Shown: positions 37,801 through 45,824 of the stretch, in pieces
Numbering within the stretch: position 1 is the first letter of the stretch
Layout: each line of letters begins with the position of its first letter
From: an uncultured Campylobacter sp.
GTDB taxonomy: Bacteria; Campylobacterota; Campylobacteria; Campylobacterales; Campylobacteraceae
Direction: 5' to 3'
NCBI GenBank assembly: GCA_934718785.1
Contig: CAKVAF010000008.1
Coordinates: 16,742 to 80,741, forward strand
Length of the DNA stretch: 64,000 nt
The notes under the pieces: generated by a model
What the model was told of the DNA's origin: nothing
Databases searched by the model: none
What the model saw: only the letters and a program-made list of their open reading frames with translations
Translations under genes and position numbers: made by a program

Positions 37801-38412
37801 TTAATTTTGAATGTGTGTATTTTGCGCATTTGCTTCTATGGACGCTAGTTCTTCAGTCTCTAAAGTCTCCTTAAAGGCTTTAGCTTTTTGTATGTCTTTT
37901 TTGACAAAATTGCCTGCAAAAAGCACATAAAAGATGAAATACACAGGAAAAAGGATACTAGAAACAACAAAAACGATAGCTACGCCCGCTATTTTAAATC
38001 CTAAGCTCATCCATGGATATTGCGCAGCAAAAACACCATCGCTTACCTGTGCGCTTATGCTTGTATTTCTATTACTCCAGTCATAATACCCTAAAGCACC
38101 AGGACATCCCCACAAAAAGAAAAATAACACAAACCACCATCCGCTCGTTATATATTCATTGGACCGCAAGTAAAAGACAACCAAACCTGAAACAAGCAAA
38201 ATCGCATAAAGAATTTTTTTACCCAGTACTCCACCTAGCCTTTGCTCCAACTCATCGATATAAGCTTCTTGTAATTTGATAGCGCAAGGACTACAAATAG
38301 GCTTTGTGCCAGCTTTTAGAGTAGTATCTTTGAAACATTTAGCACAAAGACCCACACCACACTCACTGCAAGTTGCTACTGCAGGCTCGCTTGTATGAGT
38401 TATACAATTCAT
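37801..38412 (-). CDS. B-box-type zinc-finger membrane protein, possible promoter phase variation
   Basis: 203 residues from the ATG at 38412 (AAAAGGAG before it). The N-terminus has four Cys pairs in a B-box-like pattern: MNCITHTSEPAVATCSECGVG then GLCAKCFKD and ICSPCAIKL. Three or four hydrophobic segments follow (about 68-86, 97-115, 140-172) and an acidic cytoplasmic tail. It resembles small zinc-ribbon membrane proteins of unknown role. A run of 14 T on the coding strand (38451-38464) sits directly before a TATAAT box (38443-38448), so expression may vary with tract length. Confidence 0.7.
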   Translation of the reverse strand: MNCITHTSEPAVATCSECGVGLCAKCFKDTTLKAGTKPICSPCAIKLQEAYIDELEQRLGGVLGKKILYAILLVSGLVVFYLRSNEYITSGWWFVLFFFLWGCPGALGYYDWSNRNTSISAQVSDGVFAAQYPWMSLGFKIAGVAIVFVVSSILFPVYFIFYVLFAGNFVKKDIQKAKAFKETLETEELASIEANAQNTHIQN

Positions 38413-38442
38413 TTTTTCTCCTTTTTTAAATAAATTTTTCAA

Positions 38443-38464
38443 ATTATAACAAAAAAAAAAAAAA
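38443..38464 (-). promoter_or_regulatory. -10 box with adjoining T14 tract
   Basis: On the minus strand, T14 (38464-38451) then GT then TATAAT (38448-38443), 31 bases before the ATG at 38412. The homopolymer fills most of the usual -35/-10 spacer. Confidence 0.7.
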
Positions 38465-38747
38465 TATTATCAAGAGTAAATTTAAGAAATTTTTAAGAAA
38501 ATAGTGGAATTTTTTGATTAAAATGCCGATAAAATAGCGCTTCAAAATCATAAAAAATTTATTGAAAAAATTTTAAAATTTTTCAAAACGATAAAATGAA
38601 GCATAAAATTTAGATGAAATTACTTTAAATTTTTATATTGACCTTAATTTCACACTCATTAAAAAAGGCTAAAATTTGTTTAAATTTTAGTTACGATTAA
38701 GGATAAAATTATAAAATTTAACTTAGAAATTTATTTTAGGATGTAAA
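38465..38747. other. AT-rich spacer before the HDOD gene
   Basis: About 280 bases with no gene or repeat copy. AGGATG at 38738-38743 serves as ribosome site for the HDOD gene. No convincing promoter. Confidence 0.4.
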
Positions 38748-39617
38748 ATGCTAGAGAATAAAACAGGCGATATGAATGAGCTTTTACTCAAAAGCACCGA
38801 AGAGCTGCCACCGCTGCCGCAGACTGTGCGCGAACTTCAAACTTATGTGAGCGAGGCGGGCGCGAATATGCGCATTGACAAGGTCGCTGAGATTATACAA
38901 GGCGATCCTGTCGTTACTACAAGGCTTTTGCAGCTTGCAAATTCGCATTATTATGGCTTTTCAAGAGAAGTGACGACGATATATCAAGTTGTTAATTTAC
39001 TCGGCGTTTCAAATATCAAAAATATCATCACCACTCAAAGCATACAAAGCAATTTCAAAGTCGATATATCCGCATATGGCATAGATACAAACAAATTTTT
39101 AAAAAGCTCAAACGAAGAAGCGCAGTTCATCTCCACTTGGCTTTTAAATGAAGATAAAAAGCTGTCCTACCTGCTCGTGCCTTGCGCGATACTCATTCGC
39201 TTTGGGATGATAGTTTTTTCAAATTTTTTGATACAAAACAAAAAAGACGCTGAGTTTTTAAAGGCTCTAAAAGACAGCAATTTTTCTAATATCGCGGCGG
39301 TGGAAGAGCAATTTTTGGGCGTGGATCACATTTCTTTTCTTTCTTATTTGTTTCATAAATGGAACTTTGATGAAGTTTTAATCGAAACAGTGGCTTTTGT
39401 CAATACCCCGCACGCAGCAGATGGCAATATCAAGCGAAATGCCTATGCTCTGGCTATTGCAAATGATATTTTTGCTCTTTATGATAGCAGCTCAGAATTT
39501 CGCGTCAGCCACGCACTCTCTTTGATAAAAGAAGCCAAAGGGCAAGGCGTGAGCTTTAATACAGAGAATTTTTTAAGCAAATTACCAGACTTTGCGCGCA
39601 AAAACTTAGAGCTTTAA
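38748..39617 (+). CDS. HDOD-domain protein (motility-associated, Cj0248-like)
   Basis: 289 residues with an HDOD domain over about residues 17-215: LPPLPQTVRELQTYVSE, GDPVVTTRLLQLANSHYYGF and TIYQVVNLLGVSNIKNIITT are typical. HDOD proteins lack the HD catalytic pair and act as signalling scaffolds. I recall C. jejuni Cj0248 as required for full motility. The next gene begins 24 bases on and corresponds in size and position to Cj0249. Confidence 0.85.
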   Translation: MLENKTGDMNELLLKSTEELPPLPQTVRELQTYVSEAGANMRIDKVAEIIQGDPVVTTRLLQLANSHYYGFSREVTTIYQVVNLLGVSNIKNIITTQSIQSNFKVDISAYGIDTNKFLKSSNEEAQFISTWLLNEDKKLSYLLVPCAILIRFGMIVFSNFLIQNKKDAEFLKALKDSNFSNIAAVEEQFLGVDHISFLSYLFHKWNFDEVLIETVAFVNTPHAADGNIKRNAYALAIANDIFALYDSSSEFRVSHALSLIKEAKGQGVSFNTENFLSKLPDFARKNLEL

Positions 39618-39641
39618 AGCGCTTTTAAGCTCTAAATTTCA

Positions 39642-40118
39642 ATGCCAAGTCTCACGCTAGCACCCAATGCCTTTTTGAATGATTATGTTTTAAACGCTCA
39701 GTTTCACAAGCTTGCCGGCGTGTCTAAAAATGCCTTTAAATTTTGGAAAAAATGCTTTGTGGCAAGGTATAGTGGCTCTAGGACTATATTTTTACGCAAA
39801 GATAGCCTTCCTTTAAAATACGCGCCAAATATCTATGAATGCGATGATTTGAGCGGCTTTGTGCTGGCAAGTGCTTTTTGCTCCTTTACCACCTTAAGCC
39901 CCTCACATTTAGTCGCTAAAAACAACTCACAAGTCTATCATTTACTAGAGATTAAAGAGCTTTGTGGTGTCAAACTTGTGAATTTAAAGCGCTTTTATGA
40001 TGATTTAAAACTCAGTTATGACAAATACATTTACATTGAAAAGTGCCATTTTTTCAGCCCCACACCCCTTGAAAAGCGCATAAAACTCACTTCTAGTTTA
40101 TGTGTGGGTTATTATTAA
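39642..40118 (+). CDS. Conserved hypothetical protein following the HDOD gene (Cj0249-like)
   Basis: 158 residues, basic and without signal peptide or membrane helix. LTLAPNAFLNDYVLNAQF and KLAGVSKNAFKFWKKCFVAR suggest a helix-turn-helix-like start (a MerR-like 'AGVSKNAFKFW'), but I do not recognise a family. Twenty-four bases after the HDOD gene, so probably co-transcribed; the pair is conserved in C. jejuni (recall). Function unknown. Confidence 0.7.
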   Translation: MPSLTLAPNAFLNDYVLNAQFHKLAGVSKNAFKFWKKCFVARYSGSRTIFLRKDSLPLKYAPNIYECDDLSGFVLASAFCSFTTLSPSHLVAKNNSQVYHLLEIKELCGVKLVNLKRFYDDLKLSYDKYIYIEKCHFFSPTPLEKRIKLTSSLCVGYY

Positions 40119-40137
40119 AATTTCTTTAAATCAATTT

Positions 40138-40462
40138 AAAACAGCGGCTCGGGTTTGAAATTTCAAAAAAACTAAAAATTGTGTTATTGCAAGAAAATCC
40201 ACAGGATGATTTCTATCATCGTGAGCGAGTTTCTTAAAACGGCGTGGCAATTATTTTACCGTCATTGCAAAATTCGCGGCAATCCATAAATCATCATTGC
40301 GAGCCTTGCCTACAACGCGTGGCAATCTACAAATTTAAATTTTATTTTTACTTTCATAAAAATACAGATTGCTTCGCTGCGCTTGCAATGACTGGGCTAG
40401 TTTTGCTTTGGCAATGCACTATTTCGTTATGTATGGGAATTTAAAACTCGCGCCGCTGTTTT
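40138..40462. repeat. Composite repeat element, complete copy (325 bp)
   Basis: Left end AAAACAGCGGCTCGGG (40138-40153), right end CTCGCGCCGCTGTTTT (40447-40462); the outer flanks ATCAATTTAA and TTAAATTGAT are also complementary. Inside are GTCATTGCAAAATTCGCGGC, GCAATCCATAAATC, TCATTGCGAGCC, GGCAATCTAC and GATTGCTTCGC ... GCAATGAC, in both orientations. Fills the gap 40119-40471; the short frame at 40244-40444 is inside it and is not a gene. Confidence 0.75.
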
Positions 40463-40471
40463 TTAAATTGA

Positions 40472-41290
40472 TTAAAAGCCAAATTTAGAATTTTGATTTT
40501 TAGCTTCTTTTGGGCTTAAAATAGGCTCGATGATGTCCCAGTGCTCAGCGATTTTATCATTTTGCACGCGAAATAAATCATAGCTTGCAAGCCTTTGCTT
40601 GCCCATCTTATCCTCAATCTCGCCCACAACTAGCACGAAGTCATTTTGCGCGATGATTTTATGAATTTTTTTATACTTTGTCTTTCTCAAAGGCGAGCTC
40701 AAATAAGCCTTGAAGCCCTGCAAACCATCGCTTACAAAGGCATTGTGCTGGATATAATTTTGCGCGTTAAAATAGCTTTCAAGATTGCTGAGATTTTTCC
40801 CCATTAAAATATCTTCTACAAAGCCTTTGACAAGCTTTTTGCTCGCTTTTGTGTCCGCGTTTTTATCTAAAGTGGCGGTGCCATCAATTTGGCTTCTGCC
40901 ACTTGAATTTAGGGGCATTTTAGGGGCGAGATTGTCCCAGTGCTCGACAATTTTACCCTTTTTAATGCGGAAAATATCAAAGCCCACGCCTTGATGATTG
41001 TTTTCGCTAAATTCATTATGAAGCACGACTAAATCATTCTCGCCAAAGGCTCTAACGATCTTCATCTCGTCCTCAAAATAAGGCAAAGCCTCTAAAATCG
41101 CCTTTTGCCATCTGCGTAGTGTTGATTGTGCTGCGTGTAAGTGCTTCCTAATAAGCTTTCAACGCGGACTTTATCTTGTGCGTATAAAGCGTTTAAAAAG
41201 CTTTTTGCAAGCTCTATATTTTCATCATTTGCGCTCATTTTGCAAACCAAAATAAAGCTTAAAAATCCCAAAAAGTATGAGTTTTTTCAT
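40472..41290 (-). pseudogene. SnoaL-like (NTF2-fold) exported protein, two frameshifts
   Basis: The reconstructed protein starts at the ATG at 41290 (AAGGAG before it) with signal peptide MKKLILFGILSFILVC and continues ELAKSFLNALYAQDKV, then YTQHNQHYADGK and ALPYFEDEMKIVRAFGEND; a second SnoaL-like unit follows (VKGFVEDILMGKNLSNLESY and YIQHNAFVSDG). HxGVGFDIFR and EHWD motifs fit SnoaL-like polyketide-cyclase/steroid-isomerase folds. Two single-base changes break it: A5 at 41261-41265 (4 needed) and T4 at 41103-41106 (5 needed). Thirty-four bases after the NmrA-like gene, so once an operon. Confidence 0.7.
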
Positions 41291-41324
41291 TTTTTCTCCT
41301 TGATTAAATTCTAGCTCAAAAGGC

Positions 41325-41957
41325 TTAATACTCGCTTATAGCGGTGAGTCTTTTTTGCTTGTTGCCACCCTTAAAGATGAGATCTACTATCATCACAGCC
41401 AAATCCGCATAAGAAATTTTACTCTCGCCCTTTGAGTTTAAAATCAGCTCATCGCCGCCAAGCGTGTATTTTCCCGTTTTTGGCGCGTTAAAATCATAAT
41501 CAGCTGCTGGACTTATATATGTGTAGTAAAAATCTTGCGTGCGCAAAAAGTCCAAAACTTCGGCTGTTGCTTTGGCCACGCCTAAATACTCTTTTGGAAA
41601 CTCAGGCGTGTCTAAAAGGCGCGTTTTATGCTCCTTATCCACATACAATGAACCCGCCCCGCCCACGACAATAAGGCGCGTATCGCCAAGGTCTTTAAAA
41701 ATCTTTGCCAAATGCTCGATATGCTTTTTATGCAAAGTTAAATTTTCCCACTCAGCAAATGCATCGACCACTACATCATAGCCCTTTAAATCCTCCCTTG
41801 TAAGCTCGAAAATGTCCTTTTTCACGCGCTCGATATTTTTAGGCAAATTCGCACAAGTACTGCGGATAAAGGCATTCACATGCAAATTTCTTCCCATAGC
41901 TTCTTTGACGATGCAAGAACCTGACTTGCCATTAGCGGCTAAAACGGCTATTTTCAT
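41325..41957 (-). CDS. NmrA-like NAD(P)-binding protein (Cj1555c-like)
   Basis: 210-residue short-chain Rossmann protein. KIAVLAANGKSGSCIVKEA is the dinucleotide loop, VVVDAFAEW and LIVVGGAGSLYVD the next strands. No catalytic SDR Tyr-x-x-x-Lys, so an atypical/NmrA-like or YwnB-like member, perhaps a redox sensor or quinone reductase. AAGGAG precedes the ATG. It is divergent from an HxlR regulator 257 bases away, the same pairing as C. jejuni Cj1555c-Cj1556 (recall), and is probably its target. Confidence 0.82.
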   Translation of the reverse strand: MKIAVLAANGKSGSCIVKEAMGRNLHVNAFIRSTCANLPKNIERVKKDIFELTREDLKGYDVVVDAFAEWENLTLHKKHIEHLAKIFKDLGDTRLIVVGGAGSLYVDKEHKTRLLDTPEFPKEYLGVAKATAEVLDFLRTQDFYYTYISPAADYDFNAPKTGKYTLGGDELILNSKGESKISYADLAVMIVDLIFKGGNKQKRLTAISEY

Positions 41958-42056
41958 TTTTTCTCCTTTGATTTAAATTCAAGCTAAGTTTTAAAATATG
42001 CTTTAAACTTAACTTTGATAAATATAATTTTATAAGATTTAGTTTATGAAATCAAG

Positions 42057-42084
42057 TAGATATTAATTTATAATCTAGTATCTA
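42057..42084. promoter_or_regulatory. Possible HxlR operator
   Basis: TAGATA (42057-42062) and TATCTA (42079-42084) form an inverted repeat with 22-base centre spacing around an AT palindrome, in the divergent spacer between the NmrA-like gene and the HxlR gene. HxlR regulators bind such two-turn palindromes; this one is inferred. Confidence 0.4.
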
Positions 42085-42176
42085 AATTTTAACTATTATG
42101 AAAAAATAATGATTTAAATCAAATAAAATTTTTTAAAATTTGATTTTATTTTAAAGATAAATTCAGTAAAAAATTC

Positions 42177-42182
42177 TATAAT
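42177..42182 (+). promoter_or_regulatory. -10 box of the HxlR regulator gene
   Basis: TATAAT, 33 bases before the ATG at 42215, and 92 bases to the right of the candidate operator. Confidence 0.6.
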
Positions 42183-42214
42183 TTGCAAAATTTATCCCTG
42201 CTAGGAGTTTGAAA

Positions 42215-42556
42215 ATGAATGCTTATTATTCGCCTTGTCCTGTGGAAACGACTTTGAATTTAATCGGCAACAAATGGAAACTGCTGATTATCAGCAAGCT
42301 ACTTGAAGGCACGAAGCGCTTTGGCGAGCTTAAAAAAGAACTGGGCGCGACCAAAAATCAAAGCATTTCTCAAAATGTCTTAACGCAAAACCTGCGCGAG
42401 CTTGAAAACGCCAAAATCATCAAGCGCAAGGTTTATGCTGAAGTGCCACCACGCGTGGAGTATTCGCTTACTTCGCTAGGGCTTAGCCTTGAGAGCATTT
42501 TAACAAGCCTTGAAACTTGGGGCGAGAATTACCAAAAAAACTGCAAAATTAAATGA
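42215..42556 (+). CDS. HxlR-family transcriptional regulator (RrpB-like)
   Basis: 113-residue winged-helix regulator. YYSPCPVETTLNLIGNKWKL is the hallmark N-terminus with the single redox-type Cys (about residue 7), and GELKKELGATKNQSISQNVL the recognition helix. The ATG at 42215 is preferred to the TTG at 42209 because AGGAG (42203-42207) is seven bases from it. HxlR proteins with this Cys (YodB, HypR, and RrpA/RrpB in C. jejuni, recall) respond to oxidants or quinones. Its likely targets are its own gene and the divergent NmrA-like operon. Confidence 0.88.
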   Translation: MNAYYSPCPVETTLNLIGNKWKLLIISKLLEGTKRFGELKKELGATKNQSISQNVLTQNLRELENAKIIKRKVYAEVPPRVEYSLTSLGLSLESILTSLETWGENYQKNCKIK

Positions 42557-42608
42557 AATTTTAATTTCAAAATTTAGATTAATTATTTAGATTTAAGTTT
42601 AATTTTTT

Positions 42609-42924
42609 AAAACCGCTACCAATGATGCGGCGATTCATAATTTGATTTTAATAAGAAGTTATGGATTGCTTTGTCTCTTCGCTTCTTGCGATGACAAAGC
42701 TAACCCAGTCATTGCGAGAAAATCCGCAGGATTTTCGTGGCAATCCATTCTTTTGTATTAGAAAAAATTTAAATTTGTAAAATAAACTATGGATTGCTTC
42801 AGCCTAAAGGCTTCGCAATGACGGATATTAAATTTTCTCTTAAAATAAAGTATAGATTGTTTCGCGTTTTTCAAAGCCCAGCAATGACTTCGCCTAGTTA
42901 AATTCTAACTCGCGCCGCTGTTTT
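42609..42924. repeat. Composite repeat element, complete copy (about 316 bp)
   Basis: Left end AAAACCGCTACCAATGATGCGGCG (second motif type), right end CTCGCGCCGCTGTTTT (42909-42924). Inside are TATGGATTGCTTTG ... GCGATGAC, GTCATTGCGAGAAAATCCGC ... GGCAATCCATT, TATGGATTGCTTCAG ... CGCAATGACGG and a fourth decayed unit ending AGCAATGAC. Fills the gap 42557-43045 before the MHS transporter. Confidence 0.7.
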
Positions 42925-43045
42925 GGAAATTCTTCTAAATTTAAAACTTTAAATCGATTGTAAATTATTAAAAAAATATTAAAAATTTAAGAAAGTTTTA
43001 AATACAAATAAGATAAAATTATTGATTTTATATGAAAGAAGTGTA

Positions 43046-44458
43046 ATGCAAACTAAAACTTTAGGCAAAAAAGAAGTCAAAATACTCGGTTTGTCTTCGC
43101 TTGGCGGGACTTTGGAATTTTATGATTTTATCATTTTTGTCTTTTTTGCCAGTATTATTTCGCAGCATTTTTTCCCTGCGGATTTGAGCGAGACTTGGAA
43201 GACGATTAATACTTATGGAGTCTTTGCGGCAGGGTATTTGGCGCGTCCTTTGGGCGGGGTTGTGATGGCGCATTTTGGCGATAAATTTGGGCGTAAAAAT
43301 ATGTTTATGCTCAGCATTTTACTCATGGTAATACCGACTTTCTCGCTTGCTGTGATGCCGACTTTTGAGACTATTGGCTATGCGGCGCCTATATTTTTGA
43401 TTCTCGTTCGCATTTGTCAGGGCATTGCTGTGGGCGGTGAGCTACCGGGAGCTTGGGTTTTCGTGCATGAGCACGCGCCAAAGGGACAGAAAAACACTTA
43501 TCTAGGCTTTTTAACCGCTTCTGTTGTCGGTGGTATCATGCTTGGCTCGCTTGTGTATTTACTTACTTACACACTTTTTGATAGTAAAGAAGTCGCAGAC
43601 TGGGGCTGGCGTGTGCCTTTTGCGCTGGGTGGGGTGTTTGGCATTATTTCGGTATATTTGCGTCGATTCCTTGAGGAAACGCCTGTGTTTCAGCAGATGA
43701 AAAGCGATAATGCCTTGGCGAAATTTCCGCTTAAAGAAGTGCTTAAAAACTCGAAATTTGGCATTGTCGTGTCGATGCTCATCACTTGGGTGCTTACTTG
43801 TTGTATTGTGATTTTTATCCTGCTTATTCCAAATTTTACAAGCGCGATGCCGCAATTTGCTTTCTCGCCTTTTGAAAAGACTTATTTTCAAATTCTAGGG
43901 CTTGTGTCTTTGGTGAGCTCGATCATTTTGGTGGGCGTTTTGAGTGATAAACTCGCGCCACATAAGGTTTGTATCGTCTTTGCTATCGGCTTTGGCTTGT
44001 TTAGCTTTTTGTTTTTTAAGGAATTCACTTCGCCTGAAGCAAGCATCGTAAATCTTGTATCACTTTATTTTCTCACTTGCTTTTGCGCGGGCATTATGAT
44101 ATTTTGCCCGATTTTTATGAGCGATGTTTTCAAGCCGCATATTCGTTTTAGTGGAATTTCTTTTGCTTACAATATCGCTTATGCGATTGCAGGTGGCTTT
44201 ACACCACAACTTGCTGCGTATTTTAATGCCGAGACTTTGAAAAATTCAGTCCTTTATGTGTGTGCAGAATCTAGCGAGCTAGCAAAATGCTTCAAGGGCT
44301 ATAAACAGCCTGAAAATCTCAATGAAATCGCACGTTCTAGCTTTGAGGTCTTTGTGAGTAATTATGGCTTAAGCATCTATGTGCTTGTCATCGCCCTTGT
44401 CGCCTTTATCTCAGCACTTTTGATGAGCATGGTTTATAATAACACAAAAACGGTGTAG
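43046..44458 (+). CDS. MHS-type MFS metabolite:proton symporter
   Basis: 470 residues with 12 predicted helices. LGLSSLGGTLEFYDFIIFVF and LARPLGGVVMAHFGDKFGRK are the signatures of the metabolite:H+ symporter (MHS) group (ProP, KgtP, CitA relatives), followed by RICQGIAVGGELPGAWVFV. The ATG at 43046 (AAGAAG before it) starts close to the conserved first helix; the TTG 24 bases upstream lacks a ribosome site. Substrate unknown, probably an organic acid or osmolyte. A paralogue lies at 60642-61970. Confidence 0.88.
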   Translation: MQTKTLGKKEVKILGLSSLGGTLEFYDFIIFVFFASIISQHFFPADLSETWKTINTYGVFAAGYLARPLGGVVMAHFGDKFGRKNMFMLSILLMVIPTFSLAVMPTFETIGYAAPIFLILVRICQGIAVGGELPGAWVFVHEHAPKGQKNTYLGFLTASVVGGIMLGSLVYLLTYTLFDSKEVADWGWRVPFALGGVFGIISVYLRRFLEETPVFQQMKSDNALAKFPLKEVLKNSKFGIVVSMLITWVLTCCIVIFILLIPNFTSAMPQFAFSPFEKTYFQILGLVSLVSSIILVGVLSDKLAPHKVCIVFAIGFGLFSFLFFKEFTSPEASIVNLVSLYFLTCFCAGIMIFCPIFMSDVFKPHIRFSGISFAYNIAYAIAGGFTPQLAAYFNAETLKNSVLYVCAESSELAKCFKGYKQPENLNEIARSSFEVFVSNYGLSIYVLVIALVAFISALLMSMVYNNTKTV

Positions 44459-44631
44459 AGCAAGATATTTGCTTGCTGAGTGGATTTTTGTATCAGGTAA
44501 TAATAGATTTGTATTTTCGAGCTAAATTTTTAAATTCTATTTAGAGTGTGAATTTCAATTAATAAATTTTTAAAAGCTATTATTTTTTTAATTTGCTTTA
44601 AAATTGTAAGAAAAATAGCGTTGTTTTAAAT

Positions 44632-45001
44632 TTATTTAGGGTTTGAAAGTTCGGCAATTTGGGCGTAGAGCTTGATGATTTGAGACATAATTTGACTTGC
44701 TTGTGCGTTGAACTGAGCTTTAAGCTCGAGACTTTGAGCGGTGCTTTGCCATTTTATTGATTTGTGCGAGTTAATTTTCAAGCTGTTTGATTTGCTTTAA
44801 AAGTAGCTCGATAGTTTGTTGTTGTATCTTTGCAAGAGCATTTGAGCTTGTGCTTTTTTCATCTTCGCCTTTTAAGTTTTGATTGAGTTCTCTTAACGCT
44901 TGCGTTGTTTGTTCGCTTTTAGCTGGATAAGCTGAAGAATCTTGCGTTTTATTTAAATTTTCTGTCGGTGAAAATGAAAAATTAGCACTTGAAATTTGCA
45001 T
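44632..45001 (-). pseudogene. Small hypothetical protein with a late frameshift
   Basis: The first 76 codons (MQISSANFSFSPTENLNKTQ then LKQIKQLEN) end at TAA 44771-44773. Removing one base of T4 at 44775-44778 (A4 on the coding strand) opens 46 more codons that continue the same character: AQSLELKAQFNAQASQIMSQ and IIKLYAQIAELSNPK, then stop at 44632. The protein would be about 122 residues, Gln/Ser-rich, amphipathic, without signal peptide; the MQI...S start recalls Campylobacter FlaG-like or secreted small proteins. AAGGAG precedes the ATG. Unrecognised family. Confidence 0.55.
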
Positions 45002-45188
45002 TTTAACTCCTTGCTTGAATTTATATCGACATTTTTTTAAAAAAATTAACTTTTAAATATAAAAATTAAAATTTATTTGCATGTTTAAAAGCTTTGAAAT
45101 GACAATTTTGATAATGATAAATTTAAGTGTTTGAAGCTTGAAAAGATTGTTAAAACTTTGAAAATTATCTTAGAAAGAGAAATTAAAA

Positions 45189-45274
45189 TGGTGCGGTTAG
45201 CGAGATTTGAACTCGCACACGCGATGCGCACTACCCCCTCAAGATAGCGTGTCTACCAATTCCACCATAACCGC
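45189..45274 (-). tRNA. tRNA-Leu (GAG)
   Basis: 86 bases including an encoded CCA. Acceptor GCGGTTA/TAACCGC pairs fully; anticodon arm CTATC-TTGAGGG-GGTAG gives anticodon GAG; a long variable arm (TGCGCATCGCGTGTGCG region) and TTCAAATC T loop fit a class II leucine tRNA. On the minus strand just upstream of a hairpin and downstream of atpE. Confidence 0.95.
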
Positions 45275-45284
45275 AAGAGTTTTA

Positions 45285-45305
45285 AAGCCCCAAATTTAGG
45301 GGCTT
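45285..45305 (-). terminator. Hairpin after atpE
   Basis: AAGCCCC (45285-45291) with GGGGCTT (45299-45305), a 7-bp stem with 7-nt loop directly after the atpE stop. Its T tract is short (CTTTAAAAC on the minus strand), so a moderate terminator. Confidence 0.6.
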
Positions 45306-45313
45306 AATCAATT

Positions 45314-45664
45314 TTACGCTGCTGCAGCAAAAGCAATGAATGGATTTGCATAAAGTGCGATAAGGGCGATAACAAGAGCGTAGATAACTTGCGCTTCGAT
45401 CATCGCAAGAGCGATAAACATCGTTGTCATCAGCTTGCCGCCAAGTCCTGGGTTTCTAGCAGTTCCTGCAATCGTCGCTGCTGCAGTATGTCCCATACCA
45501 ATAGCACCGCCAAGTGCTGCCACGCCTAAGCCCACGCCTGCTGCAAGCACGGAAAAGGCTTTAATCCACACATTGATAGCTTCTTGCTCGATCACAGCAC
45601 TTGCTGCTGGAGCTGCAAAAGCCACACCACTCAAGGCTAACGCCAATAAAATAAACTTTTTCAT
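45314..45664 (-). CDS. atpE: ATP synthase F0 subunit c
   Basis: 116 residues from the ATG at 45664 (AAAGGA box). The proteolipid forms the rotor ring. A cleavable-looking signal-like start (KKFILLALALSGVAFAAPA) precedes two helices: AFSVLAAGVGLGVAALGGAIGMGH with loop TARNPGLGGKLM, then MFIALAMIEAQVIYALVIALI, where the Glu of MIEAQVIYAL is the proton-binding carboxylate. Isolated from other atp genes, as in C. jejuni (recall). TATAAT on the minus strand at 45732-45737 is its promoter. Confidence 0.95.
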   Translation of the reverse strand: MKKFILLALALSGVAFAAPAASAVIEQEAINVWIKAFSVLAAGVGLGVAALGGAIGMGHTAAATIAGTARNPGLGGKLMTTMFIALAMIEAQVIYALVIALIALYANPFIAFAAAA

Positions 45665-45731
45665 AAAATATCCTTTCTTTCTAGCCACCCGTTCGGCTTG
45701 CGTGTCCCTACTTGTGATGAGCTAAAGTGTA

Positions 45732-45737
45732 ATTATA
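45732..45737 (-). promoter_or_regulatory. -10 box of atpE
   Basis: TATAAT on the minus strand in GCTATAATTACAC, 68 bases before the ATG, giving a leader of about 60 bases. Confidence 0.7.
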
Positions 45738-45824
45738 GCATTTTTTGCTTTATTTTTGTTGAAAATTCCTTGATAAATTTGCTAAAATTTATATCAATCA
45801 ATGAATTTCAAAACAAGGATAGAG

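Noticed and set aside
38525..38532. GCCGATAA resembling a sigma-28 -10 element upstream of the HDOD gene
   Set aside because: No TAAA element at the required distance (38506-38509 is GGAA), and it is more than 200 bases from the gene.
40244..40444. 66-codon frame inside the gap after the Cj0249-like gene
   Set aside because: It consists entirely of the composite repeat at 40138-40462 and has no coding character.
40138..40462. CRISPR array
   Set aside because: Repeats are in both orientations, of unequal length and with irregular spacing, and no cas gene is nearby.
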